Origin: Bathymodiolus brooksi | Taxonomy: Eukaryota > Mollusca > Bivalvia > Mytilida > Modiolidae | Length of the DNA stretch: 64,000 nt | NCBI GenBank assembly: GCA_963680875.1 | Contig: OY804588.1 | Coordinates: 82,236,829-82,300,828 of the forward strand | Reading direction: 5' to 3' | Shown: positions 34,033 through 47,500 of the stretch, piece after piece | How the letters are laid out: each line of letters opens with the position of its first letter | Numbering within the stretch: position 1 is the stretch's first letter | Notes under the pieces: generated by a model | The model's input: only the letters and a program-made list of their open reading frames with translations | Databases searched by the model: none | Told to the model about the DNA's origin: nothing | Program-made: the position numbers and the translations under genes

Positions 34033-34138
34033 GATTTAACCACTGACAATTGAACAATCTTAACACCAGTAGATGACCAGTATGGATGTACGTTGTCAAT
34101 GGTAACACCCGTTGGTATTATATTCCAATCAATATAAG
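34033..34138 (+). other. Possible non-coding exon upstream of the FN3 gene
   Basis: 106 bases bracketed by a good acceptor (CTTTGTTTCAG) and donor (ATAAG|GTAAGA). All three frames contain stops, so only a 5' UTR or lncRNA exon is possible. May be chance. Confidence 0.25.
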
Positions 34139-34407
34139 GTAAGACAATGTTTTTTTTCTTTTTGTTTAAAATGTCAGAAGAGATCGGTTATGTCATATCT
34201 CGACTTGTCCTTGGACTACCATTATAATACTATTGATATATCGTTGCATTCACATCGGGGTAGCCGTATATCTTGACTTCCTGAAATTGGTATCTTAACT
34301 TCTTGAAATTGGTATCGTAACGTGGAAAAGTAAAATTCTGCTCTATAGTGTAGAATAATTGTAAAACAGGGACGTTACGACTTCGGGGGAATTTTTGATG
34401 GGTTGTG

Positions 34408-34552
34408 GTTAGCGTTAAGGTTATGGTGTTTAACACAACGATATTTCAGTTATATCGTGTGGCGGTCAGCTTTATTGGTAGAGGAAACAGGAATACCCAG
34501 AGAAAACTACCGACCTGCCGTAAGTCACATAATGTTGTATCGAGTGAATTTC
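34408..34552 (-). mobile_element. SINE family A 3' fragment
   Basis: GGTTATGGTGTTTAACACAA to GTTGTATCGAGTG, minus strand; the head is missing. Confidence 0.6.
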
Positions 34553-35067
34553 TGATGAAATTCTGAGATCTTATGTCCTTTATTGTGTCATTTGAAATAT
34601 ACCGCATTATGTTTAGATAGTTGACGTTGTTCAGAATCATAATTAGATACTATTTGACATATATATACTCGAATAATACAATGGCCAGCCACGTTATAAC
34701 AAATCTATATAAGACACCTATTTATTACGATGAACGCGGATAACCACAGTCCGAATACTCTTCTTTAGTATACAATCGCTGATAGCTGACTAGCTGATTA
34801 CAACCCTATCCATCAAATTGCATATGTTATGTTATATATGTGGTTGGTTTAGAGATACACTTTATAAAGGAAACACGGAAGAAATGAAGTACATTATGGA
34901 GGAATTTAAATTCTACTTTTCCAAATTTTTGCAAACAACTATAATATTTATTTGTATACGTAGTCGATCAAGAGTGGGTTTTTAGAAAATCAAGTGTGCA
35001 TGACTATTGTAAGCTGAACAACCTGAAATGTGAAGCATGAGAAATATGATTTTTTGATTTCATGTTT

Positions 35068-35328
35068 GGTGTTTTAACGCTACTTTCAACAATATTTCAG
35101 CTATATCATGGCGACCAGTTTTAGTGGTGAAGGAAGTCGGAGTACCCGGAGAGAACCACCGACCATGGGCAAGCAACTGGTAAACTTTATCACTTGCGGC
35201 TGCGAGTCAAGTGCACTTTTTTTTATAATTTACAATGCCGGGCGCGATCCCACACCGTATTGGTGATAGACTTGTATGAATCGTTAGATTGATCCAACGA
35301 CCTAACTCATTGAGCCACCCTGGCCCCT
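35068..35328 (-). mobile_element. SINE family B copy
   Basis: Full-length: GGTGTTTTAACGCTACTTTC through CCTAACTCATTGAGCCACCC. Upstream of the FN3 gene. Confidence 0.75.
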
Positions 35329-35372
35329 GAGAAATATGAAAATCAGAAATGTTGGAAGATACTAACAAGGGT

Positions 35373-35605
35373 AATAGTGGCCGTCATGGTCTAATGGTAG
35401 TTGGATTCAGTGCATATCACCACCAACGTTGTGCATTCAAATCATGTTCATGACGAGTTGTACTCGATACAACATTATGTGATATAGTGGGTCAGTGACG
35501 GCAGGTCGGTTGATATCTCCGGGTACTCTGGTTTCCTCCACCAATAAACTTGACCGTCACGATATATCTGAAATATGATTGAAAGGGGCGTTAAACAGCA
35601 CAACC
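35373..35605 (+). mobile_element. SINE family A copy
   Basis: GGCCGTCATGGTCTAATGGT head to GGGGCGTTAAACAGCACAAC tail; a short deletion in the head. Confidence 0.65.
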
Positions 35606-36191
35606 TAAGCACGAATAAGACGAGTTGTTGACATTTTATATGAAAATAAATGCAAAAACTGAAATAGTTAATCCACCAACAATAACAAGCATGATCATTA
35701 CAAGTAGCGCATGTTAAATTGTACAGCGTAAACAAAAACAACAACAAAGTGTTCTCATTTTATGTAGCATGCCAATTGAAGGTAGAATAAGTGGTAGATA
35801 GACCGTGTCACATTTGAATATAAGAAATAATTCATTTTTCAATTTATTTATTTTGAAGTAAAACCTTATCTAAATTGAAATCATTAAAAGAAAATGTACC
35901 AGCGAACGATATATAAATAAAAAAAAATCTTTTTTATTTACACAATAGTAAATTTAATAATTTATTTTTGTATGTGATATATTTAATCTCTGGTTTTACG
36001 ATCTTAGCAATTGTTGATCTCCCACGCCCAATGTTGAAACCTTTTAAGGTCAAAGTAATGTCAAACCAAAGACTGTATATTGGTATTTGTTGCTTCTCCA
36101 CCAAACACAGAGCATTGGAAAGTGTGAACAAAGACTGGTTGACTCGAAATCATATTTGATATTGTTATATCAGTGAGGTAACACCAAAACC

Positions 36192-36647
<456 letters not shown>

Positions 36648-37322
36648 CTCTAACTAAGCATGTCAGTCTAGTACAAAGATGATATCATCACCATCTCATT
36701 CAAATGTAACTTGTTCTTGTCATGATGTAGCTAACAAATTGCTCACCTTCGTTAAACAACAATCACTCAATCCCAATTTGCAAGTTTACACTGTATATAG
36801 CACAAAGGTCACAGAAAATTGCATAATAATAATAATCATCATCCCAAGAGAACGTGACTGGAGTGTGGTCTAACCAGGTGTCATGAATGTCACAACATCC
36901 AGGTCGGTTTCAGCAGAGTGTGTACATGGGTGTTCTTCTCTCAGCTACGTTAAAAAATCACATCCCCAGCTAATAATATAACGTACTTATGCGTCTATAT
37001 ATCACTTAGGGGATAAGTTACTTGAAACCACAGCCACGACTAATGTTGCTCATGTCGGACGAGTTAGTGCATGAATAATCCGTATGATACTTCATAATGC
37101 AAATCTTTTAGTAGCATCATTTGCATCTAACACTTAATATTCTGTAAGGTTAAAATTCACAAATATTGATTGGCTCGGAATCATGGTAATGCATGCGAAT
37201 GTAGTGAGCATAACATACACATCTAAGAAAATAATAATAATAATAATAATATATTAATAAATAAATGATACATAATAATAACTATTTAATGAAAAGAATC
37301 CAAGTGTAAACTTATGTGTATG

Positions 37323-37324
<2 letters not shown>

Positions 37325-37354
<30 letters not shown>
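37325..37354. repeat. (TA)n microsatellite
   Basis: About 15 TA dinucleotides. Confidence 0.95.
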
Positions 37355-37357
<3 letters not shown>

Positions 37358-37399
37358 TTTATATAAATCCTCTCTGAAGTTCGACCATTATTATTTTAT

Positions 37400-37640
37400 A
37401 ACTGATGGGTCACTGTGCTTGTTATATAGCATACATTTGAATGCAACTATTACTATGTCAATGGTATGATTAAATTTTGATTTGTTATTGTTTCATAAAA
37501 ATTTTGTCATCTTCCAATCAATGTAATCAATCCATAATCATTGTATTAAATTCTTTGTTAATTGTTCTGCCCGAAAGGGCTCCTTAATGGGAAATTAAAA
37601 TATTTGTATTTGTATTTGTATTTGATACAGATACAAGATT
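37400..37640 (+). mobile_element. Probable LINE 3' end with (TATTTG)n tail
   Basis: CTGCCCGAAAGGGCTCCTTA forms a small hairpin followed by AATATTTGTATTTGTATTTG, a typical non-LTR retrotransposon 3' end. An opposite-oriented LINE-tail-like sequence (ACAAGATTCAAGATTCTTTA) starts right after it at 37,628. Confidence 0.5.
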
Positions 37641-38520
37641 CAAGATTCTTTATTCTCATAAACCAATGCATTACAATGGTATAGAGATAAATACAAACAT
37701 TCAATATCAATATTTGCATGCACATACAGATATTTTATTTACTAATCACAGTGCCCATATTGCTGAGCAGAATAATCAAATAATGAATAAACATATATTA
37801 TTGGGTTGATTGGTTACAGATATAATATAAAGAAACAACAACAGACATAATTACATCAGTTCAAATACAGTTAAAGTATCAAAGTACAAAGAGACAAAAC
37901 AAAACAAAAAACAAACATAAATAATAATTTGCATTTAAATGTATATCATTATGAAGAGATCAGGGAAGTAACCCCTCCATTTAATAAAGTGTATCTTTTT
38001 TCAAATAATTTAACTGATAATTTTGCTACTGATGACATGTTAGCCTATCTTCCGAAATTAGTAACCAAATAAATTTTAGTTCATTATTTAAAAATTGGAA
38101 ATTTGGGTATTAGTGAGCTATCACTCTTCATAGTCATCACATCATAGCAACTATTGTACTGTAAGCGTAAGGGTATGTACTGCTACTGACCTTCGAGTAA
38201 TACTACGGCAATCGGACAATCTCAGAGCCGTCGATGTGTTTATCCGTTCTCTATTTCTTGTTTTTGCCATTTAATCTGGTATTAATTAATAGCCAGCAGA
38301 TATGGTATTATACGGTCGCTTTTAGTACTAAAGTCTTAGGTTTTGTTGACCTTTAAAATATGTTCGTTTTAAATAAAGGTCTAGTATTTGTGGTTCGTAT
38401 CACCATGTAGAACAACGGTATCATATTATTATGGAAATATCTGGTTTTCGAGACTAATTTAAAAAAGGTTAAACATATTATGGATGTATTGCAATTTGCA
38501 GTAAATTATTTTCTATGATA
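37640..38520. other. Intergenic upstream region of the FN3 gene
   Basis: Possible inverted LINE tail at the start, then unique AT-rich sequence up to the CRE at 38,523. No coding exon seen. Confidence 0.5.
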
Positions 38521-38522
38521 TA

Positions 38523-38568
38523 TGACGTCACTTATATTTCAGGACATAATCATCTATTAATCTCGCAG
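38523..38568 (+). promoter_or_regulatory. Perfect CRE and candidate 5' leader exon of the FN3 gene
   Basis: TGACGTCA at 38,523-38,530 is a perfect cAMP-response element. Twelve bases later a TTATATTTCAG acceptor-like or initiator-like sequence precedes 26 bases ending in a strong donor CGCAG|GTAAGTG (38,568/38,569). An acceptor at 39,436 (CATTACAG) would join this leader to the signal-peptide exon. Whether transcription starts here or further upstream is not visible. Confidence 0.4.
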
Positions 38569-41500
38569 GTAAGTGTTACATTCTGAGTTTCAGCCATGGT
38601 TCAAAAGCACGTCGGAATTTTATATTAAACAAAGACATCCGCTGGTTGCACAAATCTTAGTTAAAAGAAGAGTTTGAAGATACCAAAAGGGGTAATTAGA
38701 ATCCGTAGATTGAAGAAGGACAGACAACACAATGACCAAAGGAAAAAGGACAAACAACGATCTACAAAACATACACATAAAGCTAAAGTTCGAGTAACAC
38801 GAACCCCACTAAAAACCGGGGGTGAACTCAGGTGCTCCGGAAGGGTGAGCAGTTCCTGCTCCAGTAGTTAAATTCAAATATCCATGAAGCTTTAAGTGAT
38901 AGAATGAAAAGCAACAAATACCAGACTGTAGTAATTAACACACTAGTAAATGACTGCTCACTTTCCTAGTTTCCTATATATATGTACTTCAGTAAGAAAA
39001 AAGTGGCGGGTTGAACTAGTTTAAACCTTGATATTAGGCACATTTCAAATATTTTTAAGTGTCAATTAAGTTTTAATTAACACTTGAATTTAATTAAGTG
39101 GTCGTATGGTAGTTGGATTTACATCTACCCGTGCAATCAGTGCATATCAACACTAACGTTGTGAGTTCGAATCCCACTCATGGCGAGGTGTATTCGATGC
39201 AACATTATATGATAAAGTTTGTCAGTGACTTGTGACAGGTCAGTGGTTTTCTCCGTGTACTCCGGTTTGCTCCACCAGTAAAACTGACCTTCACGATACA
39301 ACTGAAAATTGTTGAAAGTCACGTGGAGTTAACCTTTAACCAAACCAACCTAAATTTAATTTAGGATTGTGCAAACCCAGTCTAGGTTGAACATATGCAT
39401 ATGTAACATAGCTAATTAATTATACCTACATTACAGGTGGCCTATTACTCTAGTATATTAGGTTGGTAAAAGATGATAATTCAAGGAGCATGCTTCATGC
39501 TAATAATTCTAGCTGGAATTTTTGCAACAACAGGTAAGTAAGATTTGTCATAGAATGAACAGCCGTAATGTTCTTGCTTATTCCAAATTGTTTAATAACA
39601 AGTGGGTATTATTACTTTCAGTCTTATAAAAAGACAGGGATTATCAAATACGGTTATATGCGATGGAAGTTCCAATGGCAGTTTCAGTTGTGCGTCATAT
39701 GCACAGGATAGCATGCATTTTAAATCGTCCCCATTTCATTCTCATCATCCACAGCATCCTCACTTTTTTCTTCCTACCACGATTCAAAGATTTATTTAGA
39801 GTCGATATAAATCATACATATAATACAAGCTCTAATATACAGGTGTGCAGCGCCTATTCTTGAATTACTGGAATTCGTCTGTTGAATCTATTTTCACATT
39901 TGTCGTTTTGAAGGTCAATAGGCAACAGGTGACACACTGGTTATGCTCGTTGACTTCTAATCACAAGTCAAACACCACTGATATTATATAATTAGTTCTC
40001 GCCCCGATACCTACCTCAAGAGCTAATTAGGTTTTTCAAATACGTATCCATGTTGAGGGTTGAGAGTCCATAACCGGTTTAACCGCGCTGCATATTTTAT
40101 GACTACCCCAAACCAGGACCTGTATTTCCATCAGCATATGTAGTTTTTTTAGTGCATTGCTTTGTTTTCTTGGTAATTAGTTTGATTGATTATATGTTAA
40201 GTGTTCGATGATGACGACAAGAAGCTAAGTGAAGGAATGCTCATGATGAATGTGACGACAAGAAACCAAGTGATGATCAGTCTTCTTGATAAATCATCAG
40301 AATTCTCATGGTTAAATAAACTAAATCATATATAGTTAAATGTTTTAATTTGGCAGAATATTTTCATAATCAATAACATTAATTATTTTTTAAAGTCCAA
40401 CAATAAAAAACATAATAAATAATTAAGCACCATGTAGTCCTCCATTCAGGTAACAGTTTTCAGCATCATCACAAATATCGCATCAAAATCCGATCTTCCA
40501 CTAAGAATTAATAAAGTCCAATCACATCCGGAACATACATCACAACCGATCTAAATATCTCTGAAATGTAAAACTTAAACGGAAAATGAAATTGTCCTAA
40601 ACATTAGGGTTGGGTTCAATAGCAAATATGGGTAGGGTTCTCGTGCGGCACTTGACGGCAGAATGCCTACGAACATGTGAACAAAATAAATGAAATTTGT
40701 TCGTTCAATCAAAATGATTTTATAAAATAACAAGTCAAAATGATGACGAACAATGTAAAGAGTAGATAAGTCCGAATGTAGTTAGTATAGTCTATTTCAA
40801 AAATCTAACCGCGCGAATTAATTATTTTTTGATAAAATAAAAAAATGACACATTGATGGAATTATCGACCATCATTGTATAAACTTTCTTTATAATGGTA
40901 GCCATAAACAGAGAGTTGATATAATTAGCATGGCTACTGAAACAAAATATCTATCTATGTTTATTGTATTTCAGTAGGCCACTTTAAGCTTACATAAAGG
41001 TGACACTGGTCGTGTTAACCTTGTTACAAACACGGTGATAATTCATGAATGAGTCAAGGAACAGATTATTGTCTTTCATAATATTATGATTTTGCAATAT
41101 ATATTATATACGTCGTGGTCATGATCGTGTGGTAGTTGGATTTACAACTACCTGCGCAATCAGTGCCTATCACCACTAAAGTTGTGAGTTCAAACCTCGG
41201 TCATGGCGAGGTGTACTTGATACAACATTATGTGATAAAGTTTGTCAGTGACTTACGGCAGGTCAGTGGTTTTTTTCCGGATACTCTGGTTTCCTGCACC
41301 AATAAAGCTGACCGCCACAATATACCTGAAATAGTTTTGAAAGTGGCGTTAAACACCATAACACTAACCCTATTGTATATAGTCTTCTCTCATGAGCTTG
41401 GTAGCTCTTTATAGATTATTGATGCACCAATGTGTCACACTGACACATCAATGCTTCATAATATAGCTCAGGTCTATCTACTACTTAGCGATAATGAAAT

Positions 41501-44500
41501 CCAGTTCAATAAATGTTCGAGAATACCGAAGGGTCAATGGAAAATGGACAATCCAGAAAAACTGCCAACATATATATATACACAAAACAAAAAAAACCAA
41601 AAACAACTATACGTTGGACACCAACACATGCAAACAAACACAAATAACGTATATAAGACACGAGTCATCCTACAAACAACTGGAGGTAAAGACGATCAGA
41701 ACATCGTGTTTATGCAACATCATAATGGAACTCAGAAAGTAAAGACATATAATAATAATAGGCGTAATCAGAAAAGTGATACAATGTTTATTGTTTTGCA
41801 TTGGCAAAATACATATGTTTATCATTTCAGATGGTCAGAACTGTAATCCATCTTGCTTAGTAACACAATACTGTGGTAACACATCAACGTTTGAGCCAGT
41901 ATGTGTAGGTAAGTAACACATCAACGTTCGAGCCAGTATGTGTAGGTAAGTAAGACATCAACGTTCAGCCAGTATGTGTAGGTAAGTAACACATCAACGT
42001 TCAGCCAGTATGTGTAGGTAAGTAACACATCAACGTTCAGCCAGTATGTGTAGGTAAGTAACACATCAACATTCAGCCTGTATGTGTAGGTAAGTAACAC
42101 ATCAATGTTCAGCCAGTATGTGTAGGTAAGTAACACATCAACGTTCAGCCAGTATGTGTAGGTAAGTAACACATCAATGTTCAGCCAGTATGTGTAGGTA
42201 AGTAACACATCAATGTTCAGCCAGTATGTGTAGGTAAGTAAGACATCAACGTTCAGCCAGTATGTGTAGGTAAGTAACACATCAACGTTCAGCCAGTATG
42301 TGTAGGTATGTAACACATCAACATTCAGCCAGTATGTGTAGGTAAGTAACACATCAATGTTCAGCCAATATGTGTAGGTATGTAACACATCAATGCTCAG
42401 CCAGTATGCAGGGGCAGATTCAGGGGGGGGGCACCGGGCGCGCACCCCCCCTAAAATTGGAAAAAATATAATTTTTTTGGCGTAAAATCGTGATTTTTCA
42501 CATGAAATACCTCAAAAATTTTCGCGCCTCCCTCGGCAATTGAAAAAAATATGATTTTTTGGCGTAAAATCGTGATTTTTCACACGAAATACCTCAAAAA
42601 TTTTCGCGCCTCCCTCGGCAATTGAAAAAAATAAGATTTTTTGGCGTAAAATCGTGATTTTTCACACGAAATACCCCAAATATTTTCGCGCCTCCCTCCG
42701 CTCGGTGCAATTTTTTTAAGTATGCCCCCCCTAACTTGAAATCCTGGATCCGCCCCTGGTATGTGTAGATAAGTAAGACATCAACGTTCAGCCAGTATGT
42801 GTAGGTAAGTAACACATCAACGTTCAGCCAGTATGTGTAGGTAAGTAACACATCAATGTTCAGCCAGTATGTGTAGGTAAGTAACACATCAACGTTCGAG
42901 CCAGTATGTGTAGGTAAGTAACACATCAACGTTCGAGCCAGTATGTGTAGGTAAGTAACACATCAACGTTCGAGCCAGTATGTGTAGGTAAGAATCGCTT
43001 AGTGGTCTCCTAGTGTTAGGTTTGGATCATTTCTCACTTAATTGTTTAGGCCCTTTGGTTTTATTGTTCCAAAATCTTTAAATTATTTGGGTTTTCAACC
43101 TTTCGATTTTGAGCGTACCTGATGAAGGTTATTCCAGAAACGCATCTTGAACACTAAATTTGATATCTACGTTTTTATTACGATAATAACAGTCAGTGTT
43201 AGAATGAATTATTTTTTGAGTGTCTTCATTTATTAATATGCATTTAATCCAGTAGATACAATGCATTTCTGTTATCATAGGATTAAGCACTGTTTTTTAG
43301 GAAATTATCTATGTATAAACTCACGAAGGACTTTATGTAATGTTTGTGAGTGAGCTGCGAGAGTTTATACATATATAATTTCTTAAAAACACAGTGCTTA
43401 ATCCTTATACCTAATTCTTATTCTTGGACATCATGTTTGTTTTCGACGCTAAATACTAATAATTCTTGGTGGATTATTTTTTCATATTCCTACGCCGTAA
43501 CGCTACAAAAAAAGTAGTCCGGCAAACGGAAATATTGATTTATAAATTCCTTTCAAATGACGTCGAATAAGTGACGATATCCAATCGGATTACGAGTTAT
43601 TGATAAATTCTAGTAAGAATAGAATTATTAATGAATAAATGTGCATGATCCCTGGACGTTTGGTATTAGCAATTTTTCATATATTAGCTACTAATGTAGT
43701 GATTTTCAGCATATATCTGCTCAAAATTATATCCTTTAAGTTACTAACAACATGAAGAGTTTGAATATACCAAAGGGATAATCAGAACCTGTAAATCAAA
43801 TCATCAAGGAAGAACAGACAACACAATGGCCAAAAGAAGAAGAACAGACAACACAATGGCCAAAAGAAGAAGAACAGACAACACAATGGCCAAAAGAAAA
43901 AGGACAAAATGGCAAACAAACATCTACAATTTTTTATAACATTACACAGCAATGGTTTAAATAATGTGTTTAAATTAAAATATAAAATGATTTGATTGAT
44001 GCATGTGAGATGTAATAGAATCACCTTTTTCCCATCAACTAATCACAAAAGGACTACTGCAAGCTACGGTTGGACTTTTAGTGGCCACTGAGGGTGAAAA
44101 ATGAAACACTTGTTATCATTCCAAATTTTAATTATTTTTTAACACACATCATACCTACAAGATTCCAACTGATCAGGGATAGTTTCCATGATTTTGATTG
44201 AAAAAATATATTTAAAGATAATGCTGTCAAAAAATCTGTAGGTATGGGACAATCACTTATGATTATTAATATTTTTTCCTCTAAAGACTTTATCAATTGT
44301 TTTATTATATTTTGAAATCAGAACTAGTTTGCTTTCAACACTATAGAACAACCAGTGCTTTCTGGTAAGATATCTTTTGATAATTTTCCCATTTTTCAAG
44401 CTGCCTCAAAAAAATTGCAAAAATTGTTGATTTTTTCTCTTTAAAAATCACACAAGATAAACTATTCTTCATTTAACATAGTGATTATGAAATTTTACTA

Positions 44501-47500
44501 TTCTTTTAACCAATGAAAATAATTTTAAGATATCTGCTATATAAAATTCACAATAGATTATTTTTAAATTGTTCTATTTTCCATATTCTTGTCCCATACG
44601 TAAGATTTAATTGATCATGCTTAGTAAAATTAAATGAAACAATAACATTCCATATTAAAATCTTCCAATTGTTTCAAAGAAATAAGGTGATGAAAATTGT
44701 AAACTAAACCTTCTGCATAAATTTGATATAAAAACAATCAGAAAGAATCACCAAATAAGTCTTTTATCTCCTTAAAAGAAACAACACACATATATTAACT
44801 CCAGTCTCTTGCAAAAAATAAATAAATTTTTGACTGAATAAGCTGATTACATTATGAAGTCTCCATTTTGTATAGTGTTCAGAATTGAAATTGTAGCATT
44901 TGACTCATTCTTACAAGTATAAAATAATACTTTTTACAATTTTATTCCATATGTAAGATTTTATAGTCTATATTTAGAAGTAAATTTAGATAATGCAGAA
45001 ACATCATATTTAAATCTTCCAAATGTTTCAGAGTAGTAAGGTGGTAGAAATAGTAAATTAGACCTTTTAAACTAATTTTATATGAAACAATCAGCAATGG
45101 ATCACCAGACAGCTATTCTTTTTCCAAAAAAGAAGCAAATACAAATACCAATTCTTGTTTCTTGCAAAAAAAACCTAATTTTAGACTGATTAAGCTGATT
45201 TAACTAAGAAGTCAACACATTGTATAGTATTCAGAATTAAAATTGTAGCATTTGACACATTCTTACATGGAAAAACATGATATTTGTTGTCACATATAGG
45301 AACATATAGTGTAACCCCAACGTCTTAGTATGGGACAAAAGTTTGCAATATTTATTTTGTTGTGGATTTCACTTACATTGAATTTAGAAAGTAATGAAAT
45401 GGATTCTTATTTTTTAGTTTTCTACTTTTTTATAAATGTGACTGTTTATTTAACTTATTCTTGACAACATGGGAATATTTTGTTAAGTTTGGGAAGAAAG
45501 AGCAAACACTCTTACATCTCTATAAACAACTTTTTGGATGGATATAAGATAAGGAGTTAAACCTATGTTTATGTAGTCATCAGTGTATTAGAGATGTAAT
45601 GATCAAAGAATGCAAGTCAGTAAAGGAATTTAAATTTTCAATCTTACGTATGGGACAAAAAAAAGTCTTACGTATGGGACTTTCAGATTGACTTTGATGT
45701 CTTGTTAGTACTACGTTAATTGGTGATAGTCAAAACCAAAATTTTTTATACTTAGGTACCTTGATACCATAAAAGTTAAAAGTAAGATCTTGTATTTCAA
45801 GTATGTACTTTTCATGGAAATATGGCTTACGTATGGGACAGCATGGGTTTTGGAAAATGTCTTTTCAAACTTTGAATACTTGAATTAAATTTTTTTTCAG
45901 AATTTTTTCCATTCTTTCTTGTCACAGTTCTTCCCCACACTCTCAACAAAAGAATAACTATATAATGTAGATGAATAAGAAGATGACCCCATATAGTTCC
46001 TTGTTAATCTTGTGAATGACTATTTTGTTAAAAACGATTACATACTATCACATTTCGGTTAACATCTTCTCTGATAAGGATATTATATTGAAGTGCTACG
46101 TGTTATATACCAACAGAAACTAGAGAAAATTCTTTATTAACTGAAGTAGACCTTAACTTTGTTATTCCAAAGAGAAAAAATATATTACACCTTTGAAAAG
46201 GGGGAAAATATGAAGTGGCCACTCATTACAGGCATTTTGGGCAATTTTTGGGTATGTATGACCCCATAATGCACCAAGTTTAACCTTATCATTCATTTAT
46301 ATTATATTACAACATATCATTTACTGATCAGTTACACGATATCCCTTAAAAATTGCAACCTTAGCTTGCAGTAGTCCAAAAAAATATGAGCAATATATCC
46401 AACCTCTTAGAAAAAAAGAAATTGTCTTCTCAAATATGCAGCATTTGTTTCAATTCTGACCCAATGCATTCATTATCAAGTTGACCATTGTAAACAATGG
46501 TCAAAATAATAAGGAACAACTATTTTAGTGTTGCAATTCATTTGAAAATAACTATTGAATGTTTATTTTAGTAAAAATATTATGAAATCTACTCTCTTCA
46601 TATATTATTTTTGTGATTTATGACAAGACTACATGATGTTACAGCTGAACATTGTATATGTTTGGTTTATGGTGTTTAACGCCAGTTTCAACAATATTTC
46701 AGTTATATCGTGACAGTAAGTTTTATTGGTGGAGGAAACCAGAGTACCTGGAGAAAACAACAGACCTGTCGATAGTCACTGACAAACATTATCAAATAAT
46801 GTTGTATCGAGTGCACCTCACAATGAACGGGGTTCGAACTCACAAATTTAGTGGTGATAGACACTGATTACACAGGTAGTTGTAAATCCATGTCTGTATT
46901 AGTTTTAATGTTAGTTCACAATAAAAAATTTAGTTGATATCTTGTGAAAGTTTGCAATTTAGATCATTTATCTTATTTTTTTTCTTTTCAGGTTGTAGTA
47001 TAGCATGTTATAATTGTACAGGTGACGGACCAGAAAAATGTATCAGTTGTGGATCCAAGTATTACATGTTTAATAAAATCTGTCGAAGTAAGTATCAGTA
47101 GTTTCTATAATAGTAACCTTGTATTCCAATTTGAAAATTTATTAATAACAAATATAAAAACTATTAAGTGTAAACGGGATGAAGTATCAATGAATTTCAG
47201 AAAATTGTGGAATATATTGACAAAACTGTAATCAACATAAACTTGGATTAAATTTGATGATATAATCTAAAAAAATCCACATTGTAGTACAGCAAACACC
47301 CTACAATGAACTATGAAGCTGACCTGAAACATAACCTTATATACTAGGGGTCAAGGTCATTGTCTATGCATGGTCAGCTATAGTCTGTTTAGTATAATTA
47401 TACCCCCACTCTTGGGGGCTATATTGCAATCACCTTGTCCGTCCGTTTGTCCGTCCGTCCGTTCACACTTTCGTAACAGATATCTCAGCTTCTACTGGAA

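Noticed and set aside
41921..42445. 174-codon minus-strand frame with [12 protein letters not shown] repeats
   Set aside because: Antisense read of the exon 2 donor minisatellite.
42594..42929. 111-codon minus-strand frame
   Set aside because: Chimera of minisatellite and MITE sequence.
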